A stretch of 8,152 nucleotides of DNA from Bacillota bacterium (GTDB lineage: Bacteria > Bacillota > Clostridia > Lachnospirales > Cellulosilyticaceae). The notes under the pieces are model-generated. The model made no database searches, was not told the DNA's origin, and saw only the letters and a list, made by a program, of their open reading frames with translations. A program made the position numbers and the translations under genes. Positions within the stretch are counted from its first letter, which is position 1. Each line of letters begins with the position of its first letter. Of this stretch, positions 1 to 6,145 are shown one piece after another. The stretch covers positions 1-8,152 of the forward strand of contig JAEXBC010000079.1 of the NCBI GenBank assembly GCA_023457875.1, in the 5' to 3' direction.

Positions 1-35
1 CTTGTTAGACGTCCCATTAATATAACTTTGTTCAT
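1..35 (-). CDS. ssb: Single-stranded DNA-binding protein, N-terminal fragment
   Basis: Only the first 11 complete codons are inside the window; they read MNKVILMGRLT followed by a partial codon, the characteristic start of bacterial SSB. SSB coats single-stranded DNA as a tetramer through an OB fold during replication, repair and recombination. The ATG is at 35 and is preceded by a purine-rich AAGGAAGGGG stretch that serves as ribosome binding site. It starts 27 nt after the rpsF stop codon, and rpsF-ssb (usually followed by rpsR) is the standard operon order in Bacillota, which supports the call although little of the protein is visible. The gene continues beyond the left edge. Confidence 0.9.
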   Translation of the reverse strand, partial: MNKVILMGRLT

Positions 36-62
36 ACTCCTACCCCTTCCTTCAGAAAATGA

Positions 63-353
63 TTATTTATCTTCAAGAGATACGATTAAATAACGAAGAA
101 CTGGTTCCATAATACGAATTCTGCTTTCGATTTCTGCTGGAGCAGAAGTTTCAGCATTGAATTGGATAAAGTAATAGAAACCTTCTTTTTGCTTGTCAAT
201 TTCATAAGCAAGTTTTCTTTTACCCCAATCGTCAACGTTTGTGATTTCACCACCAAAACGTACGATAAGTTCTTTCACTTTTTCAAGTGTAGCAACTTTT
301 TCTTCTTCGCTTAATGTTGAGAATAACACAATTGATAATTCATAATTTCTCAT
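63..353 (-). CDS. rpsF: 30S ribosomal protein S6
   Basis: This encodes a 96-residue protein of normal length for S6, which sits on the platform of the small ribosomal subunit next to S18. The start MRNYELSIVL and the later stretches VDDWGKRKLAYEI and the FYYF strand are typical of the family. The reading frame stays open upstream to 452, but the ATG at 353 is chosen because it gives the canonical S6 N-terminus and has a near-perfect Shine-Dalgarno (AAAAGGAGGTG) six bases before it. The gene lies between DUF951 (172 nt upstream) and ssb (27 nt downstream), the usual Bacillota order. A candidate promoter lies in the upstream gap. Confidence 0.97.
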   Translation of the reverse strand: MRNYELSIVLFSTLSEEEKVATLEKVKELIVRFGGEITNVDDWGKRKLAYEIDKQKEGFYYFIQFNAETSAPAEIESRIRIMEPVLRYLIVSLEDK

Positions 354-423
354 TATTGCACCTCCTTTTGGACTTTGGCCCCATGTCATAATGCATAGAG
401 CAAGGATTATACTACAGTTAACT

Positions 424-452
424 ATGATATCACATAATAAGAAATAGTACAA
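424..452 (-). promoter_or_regulatory. Candidate sigma-A promoter for rpsF-ssb
   Basis: Reading on the minus strand, a -35-like TTGTAC (452-447) is followed after exactly 17 nt by a -10-like TATCAT (429-424). The -10 matches consensus at 5 of 6 positions and the -35 at only 3 of 6. A perfect TATAAT lies slightly downstream (411-406) but has no recognisable -35 at the right distance, so the first pair is preferred. Either would give rpsF a leader of roughly 45 to 65 nt. No terminator is visible between DUF951 and rpsF, so read-through from DUF951 is also possible. Confidence 0.45.
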
Positions 453-525
453 GCTTTTTGTTTATAAAATCAGATTTTTTGCCTCTAAAATTATAATCAT
501 TCTGATAGACTGCTTCACTTTTTAT

Positions 526-714
526 CTATGCTTCAATATGTCTGATTAACTTTTTAACGCTTTTTTGAAATTTTTCTCGGGGAATCATAATTAAATGACT
601 ACACCCTAGGCAGCGCAATTTGAAGTCCACACCCGTTCTAAGAATTTCCCATTCATTAGTTCCACATGGATGTGGCTTCTTCATTTGCACTACGTCACCA
701 ACCACATAGTTCAT
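526..714 (-). CDS. DUF951 family protein (YyzM-like)
   Basis: This is a 62-residue protein of the DUF951 family, whose members are small and of uncertain function; B. subtilis YyzM is one example. Visible family features are the MNYVVGDVVQMKKPHPCG start, the NEWEILRTG segment, and a CLGC pair followed by SHLIMIPREKF. Cysteines at positions 17, 35 and 38, with histidines at 15 and 40, suggest a small metal-binding fold, but this is inferred from spacing only. The ATG at 714 has a strong AAAGGAGGG site about seven bases upstream. In Bacillota this gene is commonly found close to rpsF, ssb and rpsR, as here. It seems to have its own promoter in the 715-878 gap, just after a terminator. Confidence 0.92.
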   Translation of the reverse strand: MNYVVGDVVQMKKPHPCGTNEWEILRTGVDFKLRCLGCSHLIMIPREKFQKSVKKLIRHIEA

Positions 715-791
715 TTTACACCCTCCTTTGATTTCTTCCCATTTTTTATATTAAATATACAGCCTCTTAACTTTTTATTTGCCTTTAAATC

Positions 792-854
792 ATTATACCA
801 TATTCATTCCTTATGGCATAAAACATTATATCAACATTTATAGCTTAAATTCAA
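792..854 (-). promoter_or_regulatory. Tandem promoter candidates for DUF951
   Basis: Two candidates lie in the gap between the exporter terminator and DUF951. The upstream one is TTGAAT (854-849), an 18-nt spacer, and a perfect TATAAT (830-825). The downstream one is an extended -10, TGGTATAAT, with the hexamer at 797-792 and no convincing -35. Both point toward DUF951, giving leaders of roughly 70 to 105 nt. The remainder of the gap is A+T-rich with no gene or structured RNA that I can recognise. Confidence 0.6.
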
Positions 855-878
855 ACCACAAGAGATGAGTATGCATAC

Positions 879-902
879 AAAAAGGGGCTATTTTATAGCC
901 CC
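879..902 (-). terminator. Intrinsic terminator after the ABC exporter operon
   Basis: On the minus strand a perfect 7-bp stem (GGGGCTA at 902-896 pairing with TAGCCCC at 890-884) encloses a 5-nt loop and is followed by five U residues (883-879). It begins 14 nt after the permease stop codon and separates the exporter from the DUF951-rpsF-ssb block. Confidence 0.93.
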
Positions 903-916
903 AGCTTGCGCAGTTT

Positions 917-1660
917 TTATTCCCATTTGAAAAATCGTACTGAAATAATCGTACAAATTACACAAAGCAATATCATAACCATGACTGAAACTAAAATGTT
1001 CTCTACAGGAAGTCCCAGTGTAGCACCTTTAAGAACCTTTATTCCCTGTGTCAATGGCAGAATATCACTTGCCTTCTGCATCATTTCTGGCATTACTTCA
1101 TAAGGAAGGGTTGCCCCAGAAAGCAGTAGCATCGGAAAATAAAGCAAACTACTTATCAGTTCAGCAGTTTTAATGTTCGGTGATATACTTGCGGCAAGCA
1201 TTCCTAAACTAAAAACTGAAATGAGTACAAGAAAATAGGCAAGGATAAATTCACCCATATTTCCTCTTAGTCTAAAGCCAAAAAACACTGCACTAACCAC
1301 ATAGACGCTTATAAGAGATAAAACTGAAACCACAAAATTGACTGCAAGCTGAACAGTTAGTAAAAGTGATGGGCTAATAGGCGTTACCTTAAATCTTTTG
1401 AGAATTTTTCTGTGGCGGTAATCTGACAGTGTAAGTGGAACACCCATTAGACCCGTAGCAGCAATTCCTATTGAGATGATTGCCCCAAAGGACTGCTCAA
1501 ACATCGTATAGGAGGCGCCCTCAAAGGCAGGTTTAGCCCCCATAACAAGCCCTAGTATAATTGCTAGTGCCGTAGAAAATCCCACTCCAAAAAACAATGT
1601 ATTCATATCACGAATCGTAAGCCTCATTTCAGATACAAAAAGCGTTTTATAGGTTTTCAT
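917..1660 (-). CDS. ABC-2 type exporter permease
   Basis: This 247-residue integral membrane protein has about six hydrophobic segments (near residues 21-41, 57-78, 99-128, 137-159, 168-186 and 221-242), the layout of ABC-2 permeases. Two family landmarks are visible: DYRHRKILKRFKVTPISP after the second segment, and the SGATLPYEVMPEMMQ to LPLTQGIKVLKGA region before the last one. It would dimerise or act as a half-transporter with the ATPase encoded just upstream. The ATG at 1660 is chosen over an in-frame start at 1720 because the family alignment begins near MKTYKTLF and a GGGGAGGAAG site lies upstream. It overlaps the end of the ATPase gene by 14 nt, so the two are probably translationally coupled. 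The exported substrate cannot be told from sequence; drugs, peptides and lipids are all possible for this class. Confidence 0.92.
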   Translation of the reverse strand: MKTYKTLFVSEMRLTIRDMNTLFFGVGFSTALAIILGLVMGAKPAFEGASYTMFEQSFGAIISIGIAATGLMGVPLTLSDYRHRKILKRFKVTPISPSLLLTVQLAVNFVVSVLSLISVYVVSAVFFGFRLRGNMGEFILAYFLVLISVFSLGMLAASISPNIKTAELISSLLYFPMLLLSGATLPYEVMPEMMQKASDILPLTQGIKVLKGATLGLPVENILVSVMVMILLCVICTIISVRFFKWE

Positions 1661-2378
1661 CTTCAACTTCCTCCCCTGAATAAAAAAGATATGCTTCTTC
1701 AAGATTTTCACAGGACGCACTTTGTATCACCTCAGTAACCGTCCCCTCTGCAACTGTTTTTCCTTTTTTAAGGATGTGAATTCTATCACAGAGTGTTTCA
1801 ACCTCATCCATATAATGGGATGTCAGAACGATTGTAAGGCCATCGCTTTTAAGCATTTTTAAGTATTTCCAAACATCGCGACGGGCTTTTGCATCAAGTC
1901 CCGTTGTAAGTTCATCAAGAAAAACCAGTTCAGGTCTTGGTATGAGGGCAAGCAAGACGGAAAGTCTCTGCCTTTCACCTCCAGATAGCTCGTAAACACC
2001 TCGTTTTTCTTTTCCAGTAAGACCAAAGGTAGCAATCAGTGCTCTCCAGTCAGCCGGGCTTTTATAAAGTGAAGCCGTCACCTTACATATTTCTTCCACT
2101 TTAATTTTGGTTTGATAATTTGTTTCTTGAAATTGAACCCCTACCTTTTCAAAAAGCTGTTTTCTTTCCTTAACAGGATCCATTCCCAAAACCCTTATTT
2201 CTCCACTATCAGGCGTCTTAACACCTAAAATGCACTCAATACTGGTGCTTTTTCCAGCCCCGTTATGTCCTAAAAGACCAAAAAATTCACCTTTTTTAAC
2301 CTCCAAACAAAGATCATCCACCGCCTTAAAATTGGTGTAGGACTTATGTAATCCCTTTACAGTCAAAGCTTTTTCCAT
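1647..2378 (-). CDS. ABC transporter ATP-binding protein
   Basis: This 243-residue nucleotide-binding subunit carries all the motifs for ATP hydrolysis: Walker A GHNGAGKST (37-45), a Q-loop glutamine around 82-84, signature LSGGERQR (131-138), Walker B LVFLDE (151-156), a D-loop around TTGLD, and the switch histidine at 188. The usual DEP after Walker B is DEL here; the catalytic D and E are kept, so this is a subfamily variation and not damage. The family is the DrrA/CcmA-like group that works with ABC-2 permeases, and the permease follows with a 14-nt overlap. The ATG at 2378 has a GGGAGG site seven bases upstream. A marbox-like element about 67 nt upstream of the start and the adjacent regulator gene suggest control by the AraC-type protein. 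Confidence 0.96.
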   Translation of the reverse strand: MEKALTVKGLHKSYTNFKAVDDLCLEVKKGEFFGLLGHNGAGKSTSIECILGVKTPDSGEIRVLGMDPVKERKQLFEKVGVQFQETNYQTKIKVEEICKVTASLYKSPADWRALIATFGLTGKEKRGVYELSGGERQRLSVLLALIPRPELVFLDELTTGLDAKARRDVWKYLKMLKSDGLTIVLTSHYMDEVETLCDRIHILKKGKTVAEGTVTEVIQSASCENLEEAYLFYSGEEVEDENL

Positions 2379-2445
2379 TTTGTTGCCTCCCTTTCTTATC
2401 CATTTGACTTGTGAAGCAACTTAATAATAACTGATAGCAAAATTT

Positions 2446-2464
2446 ACTTCTTGACTTTAATTGC
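2446..2464 (-). promoter_or_regulatory. Candidate AraC-type operator, site A (exporter promoter)
   Basis: On the minus strand this 19-mer reads GCAATTAAAGTCAAGAAGT. It matches site B (3490-3508) at 17 of 19 positions, and the two sites are in the same orientation relative to the gene they precede. The GCA...CAA spacing resembles the marbox bound by MarA, SoxS and Rob (GCAC, seven bases, then an AAA-type half). A possible -10, TATTAT at 2429-2424, would place the site over the -35 region, where such activators usually bind. The promoter position is uncertain. Confidence 0.5.
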
Positions 2465-2531
2465 AAAAAAAAGACTGTTGCCTAAGGACAAATACAACCA
2501 TATGTTGTATATCCATTCCTTATTGCAACAG
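2465..2531 (-). terminator. Long composite terminator after the AraC-type gene
   Basis: Starting 8 nt after the regulator's stop codon, the minus strand folds into three stacked stems: CTGTTGC (2531-2525) with GCAACAG (2481-2475), TAAGGA (2522-2517) with TCCTTA (2488-2483), and ATACAAC (2510-2504) with GTTGTAT (2498-2492). Eight U residues follow (2472-2465). The U-tract directly abuts operator site A, so regulator transcripts should end just before the exporter promoter. At about 57 nt the hairpin is longer than an average terminator. Confidence 0.85.
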
Positions 2532-2539
2532 CCTAGGTA

Positions 2540-3448
2540 TCATATCAACTTTTTGACTGGTCTTGCTTCAATATATCCTCTCCACCCCTGTGGCTCAAGC
2601 TGAAATCTTGGTGAGTCGTTATCTGCCCATTCATATCCATAGGTACTTGGGTTATATTGCTCCATTGCTTTTTGAATATCGTCAATGGCATCATAAAATG
2701 AATCATCGCTGTCGTCAAAAGTAGGTCCCTGAAAAACCATCATGCTACATGGTTCTAAGTCAATGATATCAAATCCTTTAGGAATTTCACCGTTGTAATC
2801 ATCAGGTACTTCAACCCCTTGAACATATTTTGATGTACCCGGAGCAATGAGCTTATCAGGAAGCCATATGCCAATAGGCTCATAAAGTGATTCTTTAATG
2901 CTACACAAAATCCCCCAAATGTCACAGCCAACTTCCTCACAATACTTAAAATATTCTTTAGCTGTTTCTCCTCTTCTTAGGATCAGCTTTCTTTTAGGAC
3001 GTTCAATAATCTGAACAAATACTGTATTGGTCTCTAATTTCTTTTTCACAATGCGTTCTCCTCTCTGATAATAATGATAATGGGATAAAACAGGTGTAGG
3101 CATGAACAGCTTTATAGGAGGTGGATTTTTGCTATAACGGTACGGCGTTATACCAAATTCTTTGGAAAATGCTCTCGTAAAGCCCTCGTGGCTATCAAAC
3201 ATAAAATCCAGTGCTGTGTCCATTACCTTCACCTTTTTATCACGAAGCATTAGTGCAGCTTTGGATAATCTAAGCAGGCGAATATACTCAAAAGGTGTTT
3301 TCCCCATTAGCTCACTAAAAATTTTAATACAATAAAAGGGTGAATAACCACATACGCGCGCAAGATCCGAAAGCGTTATTGAATTCATAATATTGCTCTC
3401 AATATAATCCTGCATTTTCTGCACAGCATAAACTTTTTCAGGCTCCAT
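2540..3448 (-). CDS. AraC-family regulator with GyrI-like effector domain (Rob type)
   Basis: This encodes a 302-residue transcription regulator. Residues about 8-106 form the double helix-turn-helix DNA-binding domain: a first HTH around SITLSDLARVCGYSPFYCIKIF and a second ending in EGFTRAFSKEFGITPYRY, the AraC/XylS signature. The C-terminal half (about 135-302) looks like a GyrI/AraC effector-binding domain, ending in GWRGYIEARPVK. This order, DNA binding first, is that of Rob rather than AraC itself. The ATG at 3448 is preferred over a TTG at 3481 because GGAGG lies six bases before it and the homology starts there. It lies just upstream of an ABC exporter gene pair, and the same 19-bp element precedes both units, so it probably activates the exporter and controls itself on binding a small ligand. 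Confidence 0.93.
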   Translation of the reverse strand: MEPEKVYAVQKMQDYIESNIMNSITLSDLARVCGYSPFYCIKIFSELMGKTPFEYIRLLRLSKAALMLRDKKVKVMDTALDFMFDSHEGFTRAFSKEFGITPYRYSKNPPPIKLFMPTPVLSHYHYYQRGERIVKKKLETNTVFVQIIERPKRKLILRRGETAKEYFKYCEEVGCDIWGILCSIKESLYEPIGIWLPDKLIAPGTSKYVQGVEVPDDYNGEIPKGFDIIDLEPCSMMVFQGPTFDDSDDSFYDAIDDIQKAMEQYNPSTYGYEWADNDSPRFQLEPQGWRGYIEARPVKKLI

Positions 3449-3489
3449 GCTATACCTCCATCTCTTAATCATATTGTACAAAAAGATAA

Positions 3490-3508
3490 ACTTCTTGACC
3501 TAAATTGC
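3490..3508 (-). promoter_or_regulatory. Candidate AraC-type operator, site B (regulator promoter)
   Basis: On the minus strand this 19-mer reads GCAATTTAGGTCAAGAAGT and differs from site A (2446-2464) at two positions only. It lies 41 nt upstream of the regulator's start codon. A possible -10, TACAAT at 3478-3473, would put the -35 inside the site. If transcription instead starts at the TATAGC further upstream (3512-3507), the site would lie downstream of the promoter and act in repression. Autoregulation is likely; its sign cannot be decided. Confidence 0.5.
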
Positions 3509-3542
3509 TATACCATAAACTAAGAACAGTATACAGCATATC

Positions 3543-3584
3543 AGCCTTAATATAAAAGCGATATATGGCTTTTATATTAAGGCT
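3543..3584. repeat. Perfect 17-bp inverted repeat (hairpin)
   Basis: AGCCTTAATATAAAAGC (3543-3559) and its exact reverse complement (3568-3584) flank an 8-nt loop. It starts 12 nt after the stop codon of the amber-interrupted gene, where the end of the phosphonate operon's transcript is expected. No U-tract follows on either strand, so it is not a textbook intrinsic terminator. It may still define or protect the 3' end of the operon mRNA, or be a protein-binding palindrome upstream of the regulator promoter. Confidence 0.75.
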
Positions 3585-3596
3585 ATTAAACTTTAA

Positions 3597-4226
3597 CTAC
3601 ATAGAACCTACCCATACATTTCCATCACGGATGTAGTAACAGGTTTCATTGTTACCTAATATCTTTTCATCCTGCATTTTATATGCTTTCTTCTTAATAT
3701 AATTTATATATTCTGGTTCTTCTACATAATCACTACTAAAAACAACATATTGATCTTTATATAACACCCACTCAAACTCTGTCAAATCTGTGCCATCAAT
3801 TCTAAACTTTTCATACGGAAATTTTCTGTTATCGTCATCCTTCTCAAATAAGTTTGAATAGTAATCGATATGATCACCTATAGCTGTTACTACCTGTGAA
3901 TAAACAAAATCAGGTTCATAAAGCCATATCTTCAGATAGTAAGGTTCGCCTAATTCCTTCAGCTTCTTGTCCTAGCTTCTATAAATATCAATCATACTTC
4001 GCAAAATTAACCGATTATACCAATTAGGCGGATTTTTATGTCCACTCTCGAACTTGTTAATAGCGTACAGATTATAAAATGGAGAAATCCAAAGCTTCAC
4101 ATACTCCGTGCCATACTTTCGAAGCCTATCTATATCCAAGTCAATATATTGATTTTTCCACTTTTCTATTCGCTTTACTTTTCTTCGTAATCCCCGAACT
4201 TTCTTTTTTATTGACTTCAATCCCAT
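3597..4226 (-). pseudogene. Unknown-function gene interrupted by an in-frame amber codon
   Basis: From the ATG at 4226 the frame encodes 84 residues, meets TAG at 3974-3972, then continues open in the same frame for 124 codons to a TAG at 3599-3597. Together they would make a protein of about 209 residues. The first part is strongly basic (MGLKSIKKKVRGLRRKVKRIEKW). The second is rich in aromatic residues (YYLKIWLYEPDFVYSQVV, then acidic DHIDYYSNLFEKDDD). The second part has no start codon with a ribosome binding site near the stop, so it reads as the continuation of one gene. A single G-to-A change from TGG (Trp) would explain the TAG. I do not recognise the family with confidence; it is not an obvious enzyme and has no signal peptide or membrane span. 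An AAGGAG site lies 11 nt before the ATG. It follows the nucleotidyltransferase by 69 nt and may be the last gene of the operon. A sequencing error or read-through are alternatives to a pseudogene. Confidence 0.7.
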
Positions 4227-4295
4227 TTTTATAAATGCTCCTTATTCTTTATGAATGTTATCAATTTGTTCCCTATCATAGCTTCTTTGGCGCAC

Positions 4296-5036
4296 TTATC
4301 TTACCAGTGTCCTTTGCCGTATTTCAAACTGTTCAATTTCAAATTGAACTCTTTCTAAATCTTCTGGTGTGTCAATCTCATCGATATAGTGATTTTCATA
4401 GGACATTGCTCTAATACTTAAGTCTTTTAGCACAACATTTAAAGCCTCTTCTGCATATACATGACGATTACCATTCTCAACAAATCTTTTCACTTCCTCA
4501 AGCCATACCTTAATATCTTGCTTGCTAAGCTTATATAACGGTTGAAAAGCATAACAGTCCTCATCAAATAGGTTCACTGAAACCTCACGTAAAAAATCGT
4601 TTTCCAATCTGCACTTAAAATCTTTCGTTGGTTGTACCAACTTTTTATTTACAAGACACAGTGACAATTCGCTACTATTCAGCATTTTCTCGATTAAGCC
4701 CTTATCAAAAACTAAATCGCCATGCAGAGATAATAGATCTCCCTCAAGGTATTTTGCTGACAAATACATGGAATAAATATAATTCGTAGCATCATAATCG
4801 GTGTTGTTTACAAAGGTAAAGTGAAGTTGCGGAAATTTCTTCGCCGTCAGCCTGAGTGCATTTTCATTTTTACCTGTTGTAACGATTATTTCCCTGATAC
4901 CGCATTCACTAAGAATTCTGAGTTGGCGTTCAAAAATAGTCTCTTTGCCGGAAAGCTTCACTAAACATTTCGGCTGATTTTGGGTGATCCTACCCATTCT
5001 TTTTCCACTGCCTGAGTTATAGATAATTGCTTTCAT
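4296..5036 (-). CDS. CTP-dependent nucleotidyltransferase, probable CTP:2-aminoethylphosphonate cytidylyltransferase (PntC-like)
   Basis: This 246-residue protein has the sugar-nucleotidyltransferase fold used by LicC and PntC enzymes. Visible motifs are the nucleotide-binding loop NSGSGKRMG (7-15) with QPKCL (21-25), the ATNYIYSMYLSAKYL segment (83-97), the metal-binding LHGDLVFD (104-111, Asp107) and the C-terminal EIDTPEDLERV (220-230), with a second metal aspartate expected near 222. The family joins CTP to phosphocholine, phosphoethanolamine or AEP, giving a CDP- or CMP-linked headgroup. Because the gene overlaps phosphonopyruvate decarboxylase by 4 nt (ATGA), AEP is the most likely substrate, but substrate choice is inferred from context. 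Unlike Treponema PntC it has no fused transaminase domain. Sugar-1-phosphate activation is a less likely alternative. Confidence 0.82.
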   Translation of the reverse strand: MKAIIYNSGSGKRMGRITQNQPKCLVKLSGKETIFERQLRILSECGIREIIVTTGKNENALRLTAKKFPQLHFTFVNNTDYDATNYIYSMYLSAKYLEGDLLSLHGDLVFDKGLIEKMLNSSELSLCLVNKKLVQPTKDFKCRLENDFLREVSVNLFDEDCYAFQPLYKLSKQDIKVWLEEVKRFVENGNRHVYAEEALNVVLKDLSIRAMSYENHYIDEIDTPEDLERVQFEIEQFEIRQRTLVR

Positions 5037-6145
5037 TTTTTCAGCCTTTCCATAATCATATGCTTATTTTCAATGGGGGTAATCGTTGGCCTGCCCAAAT
5101 CTTTTCTCGAGCCTTGCTTTGTATAAACAATCATTGCTGCCATGCCATGGCTTTTTAGAAAGTGCATACCAGATATGAGCTGCTCTTCATTGAAAGCTTC
5201 ACATATATTTATTATTCCAGCGCCGCGAAGAATATCAGGCATACTTATTTTGTATCCCACCGTGGGCTGTCCGCCAACTGATTCATGCGCACCGTTGTTA
5301 ATAATAATATATTTGTAATTTCCTCCTGCATAATCTGCTGATACTGCTATTGCACCCATGTGCATAATAAACGAGCCATCGCCATCGATGCAGTAAATAT
5401 TTTTATCTGTAAAAAGGCTCATTCCCAATGCAATTGAAGATGTATGCCCCATTGATCCCACAGTAAGAAAATCACCTGCGTGACTATGCTTATTTTTCTC
5501 TCTAATTTCAAAAAGTTCTCGGGATGCTTTGCCTGTGGAGGATATGATAATATCCTGATCAGTAAGATTTTGAGTAATGATTTCCAGTGCAGCTTCCCTT
5601 GTTAAATTAAATGTATCCGCTAGGTTTAGCGTTTTATATGGTGAGAAGGTGTTTTTTCGAACAATTAAGGCTATAGATTTACTGTTGTTTTTCATATAGT
5701 TTATACAGTAGTCAATTTGTTTCACATAACTTGTATCATCAAGTATCAATGCCTCAATACCTATCGTTTCAAGTAGCTTTAAAGTAATCATTCCTTGCTT
5801 TTTATGCTGCGGCTCATCCAATATATCCGGTTCACCTCTCCAGCCGATAACAAGTAACATGGGAATGCTATACACTTCTTGGTCAGCAAGAGACACTAAT
5901 GGATTAAGGGCATTGCCAATTCCAGAATTCTGCATATAAACTATCGCAGGTTTACCCATCGAGAGATAATATCCCGAAGCAATGCCAACGGCATTTCCCT
6001 CATTGGCAGCAATGATATTGTGTTCTCGTGCTGTATGATCTTTCACATAGGCGCAGAAATCCTTTAGCAGCGAATCCGGTACGCCGACAAAAAAGTTAAG
6101 GCCATTTTCAATTAAATAATGATAGAAAGTCTCTATATTGATCAC
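5033..6145 (-). CDS. aepY: Phosphonopyruvate decarboxylase
   Basis: This 370-residue thiamine-diphosphate enzyme removes CO2 from phosphonopyruvate to give phosphonoacetaldehyde, the irreversible step that pulls the unfavourable PEP mutase reaction forward. It has the catalytic glutamate in ANEGNAVGIASGY (Glu49), QNSGIGN (72-78), WRGEP (102-106), and the ThDP/Mg motif beginning GDGS (255-258) and ending INNGAHESVGGQPT (about 282-295). The last stretch is characteristic of phosphonopyruvate decarboxylases; sulfopyruvate decarboxylase is a relative, but the neighbouring mutase settles the call. Length is normal. The start codon is GTG at 6145, sharing one base with the mutase stop (TAGTG), with GAGGG about ten bases upstream. 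It overlaps the next gene by 4 nt, so the products are probably made in step. Confidence 0.96.
   Translation of the reverse strand: MINIETFYHYLIENGLNFFVGVPDSLLKDFCAYVKDHTAREHNIIAANEGNAVGIASGYYLSMGKPAIVYMQNSGIGNALNPLVSLADQEVYSIPMLLVIGWRGEPDILDEPQHKKQGMITLKLLETIGIEALILDDTSYVKQIDYCINYMKNNSKSIALIVRKNTFSPYKTLNLADTFNLTREAALEIITQNLTDQDIIISSTGKASRELFEIREKNKHSHAGDFLTVGSMGHTSSIALGMSLFTDKNIYCIDGDGSFIMHMGAIAVSADYAGGNYKYIIINNGAHESVGGQPTVGYKISMPDILRGAGIINICEAFNEEQLISGMHFLKSHGMAAMIVYTKQGSRKDLGRPTITPIENKHMIMERLKK

Noticed and set aside
354..430. S6:S18-binding autoregulatory leader in the rpsF 5' region
   Set aside because: Such leaders are known upstream of rpsF, but I see no CCG-containing bulged stem here; the transcribed strand lacks CCG in this stretch. 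Short pairings such as GAC...GTC are too weak.
354..452. N-terminal extension of S6 up to 452
   Set aside because: The extra residues are not part of S6, and the strong Shine-Dalgarno sits directly before the ATG at 353.
906..1103. Open frame of 65 codons on the plus strand
   Set aside because: It lies wholly opposite the ABC-2 permease, has no ribosome binding site and its translation resembles no protein family.
1902..1925. DEL instead of DEP after the ATPase Walker B motif
   Set aside because: The catalytic Asp and Glu are intact, and this position varies in the DrrA-like subfamily, so it is not evidence of inactivation.
2755..2940. Second minus-strand frame of 61 codons inside the AraC-type gene
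   Set aside because: It overlaps the well-supported effector domain in another frame and has no independent evidence of coding.
3972..3974. Amber codon as a pyrrolysine site
   Set aside because: There is no known Pyl protein family resemblance and no pylT or pylS gene in the window; a Trp-to-stop mutation is simpler.
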